DNA of 64,000 nt from Mycolicibacterium alvei (GTDB taxonomy: Bacteria; Actinomycetota; Actinomycetes; Mycobacteriales; Mycobacteriaceae), in the NCBI RefSeq assembly GCF_010727325.1, contig NZ_AP022565.1, positions 5,270,001 through 5,334,000 on the forward strand, read 5' to 3'. The position numbers and the translations under genes were made by a program. This document shows positions 35,140 to 45,388 of this stretch, one piece after another. The notes beneath the pieces are model-generated. The model searched no databases and had not been told where the DNA came from. It saw only the letters and a list, made by a program, of their open reading frames with translations. The stretch's first letter is position 1, and each line of letters begins with the position of its first letter.

Positions 35140-37347
35140 TCAGGCGGGCTCGAACCACAGCATCGCCAGCGGCGGCAGCACCATGACTGCCGACGCCGGA
35201 CGACCGTGCCACGGTTCGTCGGTGGCCTGCACCGTGCCCATGTTCCCGATGCCCGACCCGTTGTAGATCGTGGCGTCGGTGTTGAGCACCTCCTGCCAGT
35301 CACCGGTGTGCGGTAGACCCAGCCGGTATTCGCGGTGCTCGCCGCCGGCGAAGTTGACCACGCAGGCCAACACGGAACCGTCGGCGCCGAACCGCAGGAA
35401 GCTCAGCACGTTGTTGGCCGAGTCGTTCGCATCGATCCACGAATAGCCCTCCGGGCTGGAGTCGCGGCTCCACAGCGCGGGGCGGCGGCGGTAAATCCCG
35501 TTGAGATCGCGGACCAACCGTTGCACGCCACCGGAGAAGCCCTGCTCATCGAGCTGGAACCAATCCAGCCTGCGTTCCTCCGACCATTCGGCCCGCTGTC
35601 CGAATTCCTGACCCATGAACAGCAGTTGCTTGCCCGGGTGGGCCCACTGATAGGCCAGCAGGCTACGCAGGCCTGCGGCCTTGGCGTGGTCGTCGCCGGG
35701 CATCCGGCTCCACAGCGTGCCCTTGCCGTGCACGACCTCGTCGTGACTGATCGGTAGCACATAGTTCTCGCTGAAGGCGTACAGCATCGAGAACGTCATC
35801 TCGTGGTGGTGATAGCTGCGGTGCACCGGGTCATGGCTGACGTAGTCGAGCGTGTCGTTCATCCAGCCCATGTTCCACTTCATCGAGAAGCCAAGGCCGC
35901 CAAGGTTGGTCGGGCGGGTGACACCGGGCCAGGAGGTCGACTCCTCGGCGATGGTGACGACTCCCGGGGTCACCTTGTGCACGGTGGCGTTCATCTCCTG
36001 CAGGAACTGCACCGCCTCCAGGTTCTCCCGGCCACCGTGGATGTTCGGCGTCCAACCGCCCTCGGGGCGCGAGTAGTCGAGGTAGAGCATCGAGGCGACG
36101 GCGTCCACCCGAAGGCCGTCGATGTGATATTCCTTCAGCCAGTACAACGCGTTGGCGACCAGGAAGTTGCGTACCTCGGGTCGGCCGAAGTCGAAAACGT
36201 AGGTGCCCCAGTCGAGCTGCTCGCCGCGGCGCGGGTCGGAATGCTCGTAGAGCGGGGTGCCGTCGAAGCGGCCGAGTGCCCAGGCGTCTTTGGGGAAATG
36301 GGCCGGGACCCAGTCGACGAGCACCCCGATCCCGGCGCGGTGCAGCGCATCCACCAGGTACCGAAAGTCGTCGGGGGTTCCCAATCGGGAGGTCGGCGCG
36401 TAGTAGGACGTGACCTGGTAGCCCCACGATCCGCCGAACGGATGCTCCGCCACCGGGAGCAGTTCGACATGGGTGAAACCCTGTTCCACAACATATTCGG
36501 TGAGTTCGGTAGCCAGCTGCCGGTAGCTGAGTCCGGGACGCCAGGACATCAGGTGCACCTCGTAGGTGCTCATCGGTTCGAACACCGGGTTCTGCGCTGC
36601 GCGCCGAGCCATCCACTTGGCGTCGGTCCAGGTGTAGGAACTGGAGGTGACCCGCGATGCGGTTTGGGGCGGCACCTCGGTGGCGAATGCCATCGGGTCG
36701 GCACGATCGGCGGTGACCCCACCGGCGCCGTGGATGCGGAACTTGTACAGACCGTCGGGAGGGAATCCGGGCCAGAACAACTCCCAGACCCCCGACGAGC
36801 CCATCACCCTCATCTGCGCCTCGTTGCCGTCCCAGTGATTGAAATCACCGATGACGCTGACGCCCTTGGCGTTCGGTGCCCACACCGCGAAGGACACGCC
36901 TTCGACGACCCCGTCGGCTGTGGTGAAGCTGCGCCGATGTGCGCCGAGGATCTCCCACAGGCGTTCGTGGCGACCCTCGGCGAACAGGTGCAGGTCGAGT
37001 TCACCGAGCGTGGGCAGGAACCGGTAAGCATCGGCGGTGGTGTGGGTGAAGATCGTTTCGTCGGCGCCGGGATAGCCGATCTCCAGGCGGTAGTCGGCCA
37101 GGTCGGTGAACGGAACGGATACCGCGAAAAGCCCGGAGTCGATGTGCTGCAAGGGGAATCGGTCACCGCCGATCACCGCGACGACCTTGGTGGCATGTGG
37201 CCGGAAAGCCCGGATCACGGTCCGGCCGCTGTATTCGTGGGCGCCGAGCACCGAATGCGGATCGTGGTGCTGCCCGATCAGCAGTCGCTGGATGTCGGAC
37301 GGGTCGGGCCGCAGATGTAGGTCGGTGAGGTGGTTGCTTCTCGTCAT
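35140..37347 (-). CDS. glgB: 1,4-alpha-glucan branching enzyme
   Basis: 735 residues from ATG 37347 (MTRSNHL), 7 bases after the glgE stop; an upstream in-frame start at 37389 would lie inside glgE. Makes alpha-1,6 branches in glycogen and in the glucan grown by GlgE. N-terminal CBM48 units, then a GH13 barrel with the nucleophile region [12 protein letters not shown], acid TIAEESTSW and [11 protein letters not shown]. The C-terminal beta domain ends with [15 protein letters not shown]. Confidence 0.97.
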   Translation of the reverse strand: MTRSNHLTDLHLRPDPSDIQRLLIGQHHDPHSVLGAHEYSGRTVIRAFRPHATKVVAVIGGDRFPLQHIDSGLFAVSVPFTDLADYRLEIGYPGADETIFTHTTADAYRFLPTLGELDLHLFAEGRHERLWEILGAHRRSFTTADGVVEGVSFAVWAPNAKGVSVIGDFNHWDGNEAQMRVMGSSGVWELFWPGFPPDGLYKFRIHGAGGVTADRADPMAFATEVPPQTASRVTSSSYTWTDAKWMARRAAQNPVFEPMSTYEVHLMSWRPGLSYRQLATELTEYVVEQGFTHVELLPVAEHPFGGSWGYQVTSYYAPTSRLGTPDDFRYLVDALHRAGIGVLVDWVPAHFPKDAWALGRFDGTPLYEHSDPRRGEQLDWGTYVFDFGRPEVRNFLVANALYWLKEYHIDGLRVDAVASMLYLDYSRPEGGWTPNIHGGRENLEAVQFLQEMNATVHKVTPGVVTIAEESTSWPGVTRPTNLGGLGFSMKWNMGWMNDTLDYVSHDPVHRSYHHHEMTFSMLYAFSENYVLPISHDEVVHGKGTLWSRMPGDDHAKAAGLRSLLAYQWAHPGKQLLFMGQEFGQRAEWSEERRLDWFQLDEQGFSGGVQRLVRDLNGIYRRRPALWSRDSSPEGYSWIDANDSANNVLSFLRFGADGSVLACVVNFAGGEHREYRLGLPHTGDWQEVLNTDATIYNGSGIGNMGTVQATDEPWHGRPASAVMVLPPLAMLWFEPA

Positions 37348-37354
37348 CTCGTTC

Positions 37355-39457
37355 TCATTCCCTGCGTAGCAAGCCCAGTCGTTGCTCATAGGGTACGAGC
37401 GGCATGTTCAACACGTGCGCCACCGCCTTGGCGGGATCGATGCGGACGTAATTCGACTGCCCCCATTGGTATTCCTCGCCGGTGATCTCGTCACGTACCC
37501 AGAACCGGTCATGTGATTCCATACCCAGCGCCTCCATGTTCAACCACAACATGGCTTCCTCAGCGCTGAACGGGTTGAGCGTGACCACCACGAGCACGGT
37601 GTCTCCGGTGATCGGGTCGAACTTGCTGTAGGCGAGCAGGGCGTCGTTGTCCACGTGGTGGAAGGTGAGGGTGCGCAGCTGGCGCAGGGCCGGGTGCAGG
37701 CGCCGGATCTCGTTGAGGCGGGACACGAAAGGCTCAAGGGAGCGCCCCTCGGCCAGTGCCGCGGCGAAGTCGCGGGGACGCAGCTCGTACTTCTCGGAGT
37801 CCAGGTACTCCTCGCTGCCCTCCCGGACGGCCCGGTGCTCGAACAGTTCGAAGCCGGAGTACATGCCCCACGACGAGCTCATGGTCGCGGCCAGTACCGC
37901 TCGGATCGCGAACATGCCCGGACCGCCGTGCTGTAGCGACGCGTGCAGGATGTCGGGCGTGTTGACCCACAGGCTGGGTCGTGCGCTGTCGGCGTTCGCG
38001 GTGATCTCGTTGCCGAACTCGGTGAGCTCCCACTTGGTGGTGCGCCAGGTGAAGTACGAGTAGGACTGGGTGAAGCCACGCTTGGCCAACCCGTAGAGGC
38101 GGGCCGGTCGGGTGAAGGCCTCGGACAGGAACAGGACGTCCGGATCCTCGTTCTTGACCTCGGCGATCAGCCAGACCCAGAAGTTCGGCGGTTTGGTGTG
38201 CGGGTTGTCGACGCGAAAGATTTTGACGCCGTGTGAGATCCAGAACCTCACGACCCTCAGCACCTCGTGGTACAGGCCAGCGGGATCGTTGTCGAAGTTG
38301 AGCGGGTAGATGTCCTGGTACTTCTTGGGTGGATTCTCCGCGTAGGCGATGGTGCCGTCGGGGAGTACGGTGAACCACTCCGGATGCGCTGTGGCCCAAG
38401 GATGGTCGGGTGCGCACTGCAGCGCCAGATCCAGGGCCACCTCGATGCCCTGCTTGCGGGCGGCGGCCACGAAGTCGTCGAAGTCGTCGATGGTGCCCAG
38501 CGCTGGGTGCACGGCGTCGTGGCCGCCCTCGTCGCTACCGATGGCCCACGGCGACCCGACATCGTCCGGCGCGGCGGTGACCGCGTTGTTGCGTCCTTTT
38601 CGGTGCACCTTGCCGATCGGGTGGACGGGCGGCAGGTAGACGATGTTGAAGCCCATGCGTGCGATCCGGGGGAGTTCCTCGGCGGCGGTGGCGAACGTGC
38701 CGTGCGCCGGGTGGCCGGCTTTGTCCCAGCCACCCGTGGACCGCGGGAACATCTCGTACCACGAGGAGAACCTGGCCAGCGGCCGGTCCACCCAGACCCC
38801 GTATTGCTCACCGCGGGTGACCAACTCGCGCAGCGGGTACTGCTCGAGCAGCTCGCCGACCTCATCGGACAACGCCGCGCCGGCGCGCCGGAACGGGTCC
38901 CCGGGAGTGCGCAGTACCGCGGCGGCCTCGATCAGCGGATCGCGCAGTTTGCGGGGAACCCCGGCCGCGGCGCGCTCCAGCAGACGCGCACCGATCAGCA
39001 GGTCGTTGGACAACTCGGCTTCGCTCTGACCGGCACCCAGCTTGGCCTCGACGGCGTGGCGCCAGGTGGCCAGCGGATCGCCCCAGCCGTCAACCCGGTA
39101 CGTCCACAATCCGACGGTGTCAGGGGTGAACTGGCCATGAAAAATATCGGGAGTGTGTCCGGTGGACATCGGCAGGGTCTGCGGCTTGATGCTGATCGAC
39201 ACCGGCACCGTGGCGGTGTCGGCTTCGGTGGTCAGCCGTGGGTAGTCCGTCCCGAGATACCGCACCACCAGGTTGGCCGAGACCGCGTCATGGCCCTCGC
39301 GCCACACCGTGGCCCGTACCGGCACCACCTCACCGACCACGGCTTTTGCCGGGTACTGTCCGCCGAAGATCACTGGCGCGACGTCGTCAATCCCGATACG
39401 ACCGGCCACCCATCCACTCCTCACGTCGTCTTCGGTCAAGCGGCTGTCTGTGTGCAC
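37355..39457 (-). CDS. glgE: Alpha-1,4-glucan:maltose-1-phosphate maltosyltransferase
   Basis: 700 residues from GTG 39457. Extends alpha-1,4-glucan chains by two glucose units from maltose 1-phosphate, the last steps of the trehalose-to-glucan route. GH13_3 features: [14 protein letters not shown], the nucleophile segment [11 protein letters not shown], acid/base FLSEAFTRP and NTPDIL. Loss of GlgE kills M. tuberculosis through toxic maltose 1-phosphate. It is the first gene of a glgE-glgB operon, divergent from glgP. Confidence 0.96.
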   Translation of the reverse strand: MHTDSRLTEDDVRSGWVAGRIGIDDVAPVIFGGQYPAKAVVGEVVPVRATVWREGHDAVSANLVVRYLGTDYPRLTTEADTATVPVSISIKPQTLPMSTGHTPDIFHGQFTPDTVGLWTYRVDGWGDPLATWRHAVEAKLGAGQSEAELSNDLLIGARLLERAAAGVPRKLRDPLIEAAAVLRTPGDPFRRAGAALSDEVGELLEQYPLRELVTRGEQYGVWVDRPLARFSSWYEMFPRSTGGWDKAGHPAHGTFATAAEELPRIARMGFNIVYLPPVHPIGKVHRKGRNNAVTAAPDDVGSPWAIGSDEGGHDAVHPALGTIDDFDDFVAAARKQGIEVALDLALQCAPDHPWATAHPEWFTVLPDGTIAYAENPPKKYQDIYPLNFDNDPAGLYHEVLRVVRFWISHGVKIFRVDNPHTKPPNFWVWLIAEVKNEDPDVLFLSEAFTRPARLYGLAKRGFTQSYSYFTWRTTKWELTEFGNEITANADSARPSLWVNTPDILHASLQHGGPGMFAIRAVLAATMSSSWGMYSGFELFEHRAVREGSEEYLDSEKYELRPRDFAAALAEGRSLEPFVSRLNEIRRLHPALRQLRTLTFHHVDNDALLAYSKFDPITGDTVLVVVTLNPFSAEEAMLWLNMEALGMESHDRFWVRDEITGEEYQWGQSNYVRIDPAKAVAHVLNMPLVPYEQRLGLLRRE

Positions 39458-39562
39458 TCGCCTTGTCGCGTCTCATACCCACCGTAGTGGGCTGCCCAAT
39501 CTCGCGGGGGTGAAGCGCGACCTGACCACCGCGCTCACCGCTGCACGAGACGGAATTGTCAG

Positions 39563-39568
39563 TAAGGT
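39563..39568 (+). promoter_or_regulatory. -10 element of glgP
   Basis: TAAGGT predicts a start near 39575, two bases before GTG 39577, so the mRNA would be almost leaderless. It supports GTG 39577 over TTG 39556. Confidence 0.4.
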
Positions 39569-39576
39569 TGGGTCGC

Positions 39577-42198
39577 GTGAAAGCCCTCAGAAGGTTCACC
39601 GTCCGCGCGCACCTTCCCGAGCGGTTGGCGGCGCTGGAACGGCTGTCGATCAATCTCCGCTGGTCCTGGCACAAGCCCACTCAGGATCTGTTTGCTGTGC
39701 TCGATTCCGAGCTGTGGCAGCAGACCAATGGCGACCCCGTGGCGTTGTTGGGTGCGGTCAGTCCGCAACGACTGGACGAACTGGCCGGCGACGAATCATT
39801 CCTGGGCCGCCTGGATGAGCTGGCCGCGGACCTGGACAAATATCTGAGCCGTCCGCTGTGGTACCAGCAGCAGCTCGACGACGGGGTCGAGATGCCGAAG
39901 GGTATCGCGTACTTCTCGATGGAGTTCGGTGTGGCCGAGGTGCTGCCCAACTATTCGGGTGGCTTGGGCATCCTGGCCGGTGACCACCTGAAATCCGCAT
40001 CGGATCTGGGACTGCCGTTGATCGCGGTGGGCCTGTACTACCGCTCGGGGTACTTCCGGCAGTCCCTGACCGCCGAGGGGTGGCAGCACGAGACCTACCC
40101 GTCGCTCGACCCGCAGGGGCTGCCGTTGCGTCTGCTCAGCGACGCATCCGGAGCGCCGGTACTGGTGGAGTTGGCGTTGCCGGATGCCCGTGAGCTGCGG
40201 GCCCGGGTGTGGATTGCCCAGGTGGGCCGGATTCCGCTGCTCCTGCTCGATTCCGACGTTCCGGAGAACGAGCACGAACTGCGCGGGGTTACCGACCGGC
40301 TGTACGGCGGCGATCAGGAGCACCGGATAAGGCAGGAGATCCTGGCCGGTATCGGCGGAGTGCGGGCGATCCGCGCCTTCACCGAGATCGAAAACCTGCC
40401 TGCCCCTGAGGTTTTCCATATGAACGAGGGACACGCCGGCTTCCTCGGGGTCGAACGGATCCGCGAACTGGTCGCCGCAGGGCTGGACTTCGACACGGCG
40501 TTGACCGTGGTGCGCTCGTCGACGGTGTTCACCACGCACACCCCGGTTCCCGCCGGGATCGACCGGTTCCCGGTCGAGATGATCAGACGTTACTTCGGCA
40601 GCCCGGCCGATGAGCGCTCGCGCGAAGAGCATCAATGGAGCGGACCGCCCGACAGTCGCCTTCTTCCCGGTGTGCCGTTGGAGCGGGTGGTGGCATTCGG
40701 TGTCGAGGACGATCCGTCGAAGTTCAACATGGCGCACATGGGTCTTCGGCTGGCACAGCGGGCCAACGGGGTGTCGCTGTTGCACGGTCGGGTCAGCCGA
40801 GGCATGTTCAACGATCTGTGGCCGGGATTCGACCGCGCCGAGGTGCCGATCGGCTCGATCACCAACGGTGTGCACGCCCCGACCTGGGCAGCACCGCAGT
40901 GGTTGGCCCTGGGGCGCGAGTTGATCGGATCTGAGGCTGCCGAGCCGGCGGTGTGGGAACGCCTGCAGGAGGTCGACGCGAGTCATATGTGGCGGATCCG
41001 ATCGCAGTTGCGCGAGACGTTGATCGCCGATGTGCGTGACCGCCTGCGTCGGTCCTGGCTGGAGCGTGGTGCGTCCGAGGCCGAACTAGGCTGGATCGCA
41101 ACGGCTTTCGATCCGTCGGCGCTGACGGTCGGCTTTGCCCGGCGGGTGCCGACCTATAAGCGGCTGACGCTGATGCTGCGCGACCCGGAGCGGCTGGAGA
41201 AACTGCTGCTCGACGAGAAGCGGCCGGTGCAGCTGATCGTGGCCGGCAAGTCGCATCCGGCCGATGACGGTGGCAAGGCGCTCATTCAGCAGATCGTGCG
41301 GTTCGCCGACCGGCCGGAGGTGCGGCACCGGATCGCGTTCCTGCCCGACTACGACATGTCGATGGCCCGGTTCCTGTACTGGGGCTGCGATGTCTGGCTC
41401 AACAACCCGCTGCGGCCGTTGGAGGCCTGCGGTACGTCGGGGATGAAGAGTGCGCTCAACGGCGGGCTGAATCTCTCGATCAGAGACGGCTGGTGGGACG
41501 AGTTGTATGACGGCGAGAACGGGTGGGAGATCCCGACCGCCGACGGGGTGGACGACGAGTCCCGTCGCGACGACCTCGAGGCCGCCGCCCTGTATGACCT
41601 GCTCGAGCGTGCGGTCACGCCCAAGTTCTACGAGCGTGACGAGAACGGGCTGCCGACCCGCTGGGTCGAGATGGTGCGCCACACGCTGCAGGTGCTCGGG
41701 CCGAAGGTGCTTGCCTCGCGCATGGTGCGCGACTACACCGAGAAGTACTACCTGCCGGCCGCGCGGTCGTTGCGCGAGACCGTCCAATCCACCTCCGGCG
41801 AGCCGTTCGGCGCAGCCCGCGAACTGGCTGACTACCGGCGCCGCGCCCAGGACGCCTGGCCGAAGATCCAGATCACCGATGTGGACAGTTACGGCCTCCC
41901 CGATACGCCACTGTTGGGCTCGCAGCTGACACTGACGGCGACGGTGCAGTTGGCCGGACTGAGACCCGATGAAGTCACGGTGCAGGCCGTGCTGGGCCGG
42001 GTGGACTCCGGCGACGTGATCGTGGACCCGGTGACCGTGCCGATGGCGCACACCGGTTCGGCCGACGGTGGTACCGAGGTGTTCTCGACCAGCACGCCGC
42101 TGCCGGTGGCCGGGCCGGTGGGGTACACCGTCCGGGTGTTACCGCACCATCGGCTGCTGACCGCTGACAACGAGTTGGGCCTGGTGGCGCTGGCTTGA
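39577..42198 (+). CDS. glgP: Alpha-glucan phosphorylase
   Basis: 873 residues from GTG 39577 (MKALRRFTVRAHLPERL). Releases glucose 1-phosphate from glycogen and related glucans with pyridoxal phosphate. It is of the short bacterial/archaeal AglP type: IAYFSMEFGVAEVLPNYSGGLG, FHMNEGHAGFLG, and the C-terminal PLP region GTSGMKSALNGGLNLSIRDG with the invariant lysine. An extra C-terminal beta-domain (ITDVDSYGLPDTPLLGSQ) probably binds carbohydrate. Divergent from glgE, so breakdown and synthesis share one control region. Confidence 0.95.
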   Translation: MKALRRFTVRAHLPERLAALERLSINLRWSWHKPTQDLFAVLDSELWQQTNGDPVALLGAVSPQRLDELAGDESFLGRLDELAADLDKYLSRPLWYQQQLDDGVEMPKGIAYFSMEFGVAEVLPNYSGGLGILAGDHLKSASDLGLPLIAVGLYYRSGYFRQSLTAEGWQHETYPSLDPQGLPLRLLSDASGAPVLVELALPDARELRARVWIAQVGRIPLLLLDSDVPENEHELRGVTDRLYGGDQEHRIRQEILAGIGGVRAIRAFTEIENLPAPEVFHMNEGHAGFLGVERIRELVAAGLDFDTALTVVRSSTVFTTHTPVPAGIDRFPVEMIRRYFGSPADERSREEHQWSGPPDSRLLPGVPLERVVAFGVEDDPSKFNMAHMGLRLAQRANGVSLLHGRVSRGMFNDLWPGFDRAEVPIGSITNGVHAPTWAAPQWLALGRELIGSEAAEPAVWERLQEVDASHMWRIRSQLRETLIADVRDRLRRSWLERGASEAELGWIATAFDPSALTVGFARRVPTYKRLTLMLRDPERLEKLLLDEKRPVQLIVAGKSHPADDGGKALIQQIVRFADRPEVRHRIAFLPDYDMSMARFLYWGCDVWLNNPLRPLEACGTSGMKSALNGGLNLSIRDGWWDELYDGENGWEIPTADGVDDESRRDDLEAAALYDLLERAVTPKFYERDENGLPTRWVEMVRHTLQVLGPKVLASRMVRDYTEKYYLPAARSLRETVQSTSGEPFGAARELADYRRRAQDAWPKIQITDVDSYGLPDTPLLGSQLTLTATVQLAGLRPDEVTVQAVLGRVDSGDVIVDPVTVPMAHTGSADGGTEVFSTSTPLPVAGPVGYTVRVLPHHRLLTADNELGLVALA

Positions 42199-43043
42199 GT
42201 AACGCGCTCAAAGTTCAACTCGACGGCGGACCGTACGCGCTGGCTGCCGGAAGCGACGGGGCGATGTGGGTGACCCTGGTGCACGGTGGCGCCATCGCCC
42301 GGGTCTCGGCCACCGGCGAGGTGACCACCTACCCGGTCGGGGAATCCTCGCGTCCGTCGATCATCGCGGCCGGACCGGACGCGGCGCTGTGGTTTACCTG
42401 CGCCGGCGATGATCGCATCGGCCGGATCACCACGACGGGGGAGTTGAGTTCGTTCGAATTACCCCGGGGCAGTGCGCCGTTCGGTATCGCCGCGGGCCCC
42501 GACGACGCACTGTGGTTCACCACGATGTCATCGGGCGAGATCGTCCGGATCGGCGTCGATGGTGAGATCAGCTGCCAGACAGCGGTCGGCGGGATGCCGT
42601 CGATGATCACCAAGGGGCCCGACGATGCGTTGTGGTTCACGCTCAACGAGACCGACGCGGTGGGCCGGCTGACCGTTGACGGATCTCTCACTGTGCGTGA
42701 ATTGCCCACTGCCGCAGCGGGTCCGGTCGGTATCGCGGCCACCCATGACGATGCCGTGTGGTTCACCGAGATCCGTGCGGACAAGGTCGGCAGAATCCCG
42801 GTCAACGACGCCATCCAGGAGTTGGACCTGCCGGGCAAGCCGCATGCGGTGGTCGCCGACCCGACCGACGGGGTGTGGGTCAGTCTGTGGGGTGCCGACC
42901 AGATCGCCCGGATCAGCGGCGAGGGCGAGGTGGTGACCATCGACCTGCCGCCCGGCAGCGAACCGCACGGGTTGGCGATCGGCCCCGACGGCGCCTGCTG
43001 GGTGGCGCTGGAGTGTGGATTCGTCCTGAAAATGCCCACCTGA
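42195..43043 (+). CDS. Vgb-like beta-propeller (streptogramin B lyase family)
   Basis: 282 residues, TTG start overlapping the glgP stop by four bases (TTGA). Repeats of about 42 residues with D(D/A)ALWFT and GRI/ARI motifs build a seven-bladed propeller. Examples are PDAALWFTCAGDDRIGRI, PDDALWFTTMSSGEIVRI and HDDAVWFTEIRADKVGRI. Staphylococcal Vgb opens the ring of quinupristin-type antibiotics. The family also contains proteins with other or unknown functions, so lyase activity is not certain. Histidines in GKPHAV and SEPHGL and the glutamate in VALECG lie where catalytic residues are expected, but I could not confirm the full set. Co-transcribed with glgP. Confidence 0.75.
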   Translation: MSNALKVQLDGGPYALAAGSDGAMWVTLVHGGAIARVSATGEVTTYPVGESSRPSIIAAGPDAALWFTCAGDDRIGRITTTGELSSFELPRGSAPFGIAAGPDDALWFTTMSSGEIVRIGVDGEISCQTAVGGMPSMITKGPDDALWFTLNETDAVGRLTVDGSLTVRELPTAAAGPVGIAATHDDAVWFTEIRADKVGRIPVNDAIQELDLPGKPHAVVADPTDGVWVSLWGADQIARISGEGEVVTIDLPPGSEPHGLAIGPDGACWVALECGFVLKMPT

Positions 43044-43120
43044 GTGCCGGCGGGGGGCAGTGGTCGGGTAATTACATAGGCAGTCCTGTTCCCGCGGGGA
43101 ACTGTAACGAGAGGCCGCTT

Positions 43121-43849
43121 GTGTTGATTCGTTCGTTGGGACTGCTCAGCGCCGTGTCTGTGGCGTGCGCGGCGTCGGTCGCGCCGGCGTGGGCCGATCC
43201 CGCCGTCGCTCCCGACGTCGAGATGGTTGCCGATGTAGTGCCCGCACCGGGCGAACCGGCGGCCGCCGATCTGGTTGAGTCGACCGCACCGGCCACCCTC
43301 AAGACTCCGGATGACTGGAACTTGACGGTGTCGGCCGCCGACGAGACGCAGGCCGTGGTGTCGCCTCTGACGACAGCGGTGTCCTCGCGCGAATACGTGG
43401 TCGGCGGAACCTACCGCGGTGCGATGACCGGACCCGACACCGGTGATGATCCACGCGGCACCCTGGAGGCCGGTTACCAGATCGGCTGCGGCATCGACAT
43501 GAGCACGTCCAACGGCGTCTCGCTGACGGGCACCGCCGGACTCAACAGCTCGATCGGGATTCTCGGCACCGATATGATCTCGCCCTGGCCCGAGGGCATC
43601 CTGCCGGGAGTCGGTGCGAACATCGGCGGCGGCATCACGGTAGGACTCAAGCCCGGCATCATCAACCTCATCCCGGTGGCCAAGAAGGAGTTCAAGGGCG
43701 CCGAGCCGTGGGTGATGATCAGCAACTTCCGGGTGAAGATCGACGGCTGTGTGGGCGAGTCGTTCATCCGGTCCTATGCGGTGCTGACCCGCTCTACCGA
43801 CGAATCCGAGGCGGTACTTGCGTGGTACGGCACTACGAAGGTGGTCTGA
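43121..43849 (+). CDS. MspA-family porin
   Basis: 242 residues from GTG 43121, preceded by GAGAGG. Signal peptide MLIRSLGLLSAVSVACAASV with cleavage after PAWA. A Pro/Ala-rich spacer of about 45 residues follows, then the MspA beta-domain: TAVSSREYVVGGTYRGAM, LEAGYQIGCGIDMST, and the C-terminal SFIRSYAVLTRSTDE. It would form an octameric channel in the outer mycomembrane. Two cysteines (IGCG and DGCVGE) could form a disulfide; MspA itself has none. It belongs to the long MspA-like branch rather than MspA/B/C/D. Confidence 0.88.
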   Translation: MLIRSLGLLSAVSVACAASVAPAWADPAVAPDVEMVADVVPAPGEPAAADLVESTAPATLKTPDDWNLTVSAADETQAVVSPLTTAVSSREYVVGGTYRGAMTGPDTGDDPRGTLEAGYQIGCGIDMSTSNGVSLTGTAGLNSSIGILGTDMISPWPEGILPGVGANIGGGITVGLKPGIINLIPVAKKEFKGAEPWVMISNFRVKIDGCVGESFIRSYAVLTRSTDESEAVLAWYGTTKVV

Positions 43850-43853
43850 GCAG

Positions 43854-45296
43854 TCACGCGAAGCGCTTGAGGCAACGTTCCTCGTCGCCGAGGATGCCGA
43901 CCCGGAACGCGTCGATGCGGGCGAACCCCGAGGGCACCGACTCGCCGTTGACGTCGCTGGCTGCCAATCCGTTGGTGAGGATGCCTGATACCGCCTCGTC
44001 GACGTCGCCCGCGGTCAGCAGGATGGTGTCGCCATTGGGCAGGGTCACGGGCTTGGTCATCTTGGCCGTGGCCACCCCGGTCAGGCAGGCGGTGCGGAGC
44101 GCCGCTTCGGCGTTGTCGAGCACCAGACCCCGGGCCTGCTGAAGGGCCAGCGCGTAACGGGAGATCAGCACCGAGAACGCGGTGTTGTCACCGCCCGCCA
44201 GGCCGCCCACTTCGACCTCGTCGGACGGTGAGGCAAGCGCTTGCATCTCGGCCAGGTCGACCACGATGGTGTTGGTGTCAGGACAGTAGGAGGCCGGGGG
44301 GCTGGGCTGCGCGCTGGGGCAGTCTGCTGCCGTCTCAGGCCGGAAGTTGAGCTGCGGGGGAATGGCCGGCTTGAAGAGGATGTTGAGCGCGTCGACCACC
44401 GAGCGGACCCAGTGCTCGGTGATGTCCAGGTCGCCGCTCTGGTCTTCGGGTAGCAGGACGGGGAGGTCGCCCCGCCGCTGGTCGATCTCCTTGACGTCGA
44501 TTGCGGCACAGGCCGCGGGCCCGTCGGTGAACCCGAACTGGAAGGCCGAGATCCGCTCGAACGCCGACCCGTGCTCGTCGATCCCGACCCGGGCCTCGGC
44601 CTCGGTGAGCAGCGGATCCCGGAACCCGATCACGGCGGCCAGCAGTTTGTTGAGCCCGTCGGCCGTGCTGAGCGAGAACCGCGGGGAATTACCTTCGGCC
44701 ACCCATCGCATATAGCTTCCCGCCAGACAGTCCGCCTGCTGCTCGGCGACCAATATGGGCGTGTTGCGGTTGACGAGTCCGGCATGCTGCTGGATCGCAT
44801 GGCCGTACTCGTGGGCGAGCACCATGACCGCACCCATGTCGCCGTTCTGCCGGCGCAAGCTGGGCATCAGGACGCCCCGGTCCCAGCCGATGGTCTGATC
44901 CGGTTTGCAGAACGCTGCGTTGACGAGTCCGTAGGTCTCGAGCCCGCAGAACGCGTCGCCGAAACTCTCGGCGTCCCAGGAGATCAGCGCGCGCACCGGT
45001 TTGAACTCGCCTTCGAACGCCTCGGAGTAGGCGTCCGACCAGTACTGCTCAAGGTCACTGACAGCACCGGCCGCCAGATTGTCGATCGTCCCGCCGTCGC
45101 CGTTGGTGACCCGGCGCGTGGGCTTCTCGGCGTCGGGGCGCAAACCGCTCGAACCGTCGGTGGCGGGCATGCCGGCAACCGAGAAGGGATCGCTGAACAC
45201 CGACACTGCCGTACCGCCCACCAGGGTTGAACAGGCCGCCAGCGGCAACACCGTGCACAGGGCAACGGCGATCCCGAACAGGGCGCGTCGGCTCAT
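43854..45296 (-). CDS. Lipoprotein neutral zinc metallopeptidase
   Basis: 480 residues from ATG 45296, which follows GGAAGG; the longer open frame to 45740 is antisense to dinG. Signal peptide with lipobox LAAC, so a lipoprotein. The zinc motif HEYGHAIQQH lies in VLAHEYGHAIQQHAG, and a downstream glutamate in EQQADCLAGSY is the likely third ligand. Related to the YpfJ group of predicted neutral zinc peptidases (LpqM-like in mycobacteria). Substrate unknown. It is downstream of pncB-dinG, with a gap of 92 bases. Confidence 0.85.
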   Translation of the reverse strand: MSRRALFGIAVALCTVLPLAACSTLVGGTAVSVFSDPFSVAGMPATDGSSGLRPDAEKPTRRVTNGDGGTIDNLAAGAVSDLEQYWSDAYSEAFEGEFKPVRALISWDAESFGDAFCGLETYGLVNAAFCKPDQTIGWDRGVLMPSLRRQNGDMGAVMVLAHEYGHAIQQHAGLVNRNTPILVAEQQADCLAGSYMRWVAEGNSPRFSLSTADGLNKLLAAVIGFRDPLLTEAEARVGIDEHGSAFERISAFQFGFTDGPAACAAIDVKEIDQRRGDLPVLLPEDQSGDLDITEHWVRSVVDALNILFKPAIPPQLNFRPETAADCPSAQPSPPASYCPDTNTIVVDLAEMQALASPSDEVEVGGLAGGDNTAFSVLISRYALALQQARGLVLDNAEAALRTACLTGVATAKMTKPVTLPNGDTILLTAGDVDEAVSGILTNGLAASDVNGESVPSGFARIDAFRVGILGDEERCLKRFA

Positions 45297-45388
45297 GGTT
45301 TCGCCTTCCGATGCACTCTGGCGGCCACAACCGTCCGCGCGGGTAATGCCGCACACACTAGTTAACCGAGCGAGCCAAGGTTGCGATA

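Noticed and set aside
38267-39487. 406-residue plus-strand frame inside glgE
   Set aside because: Antisense shadow; no ribosome site and no domain.
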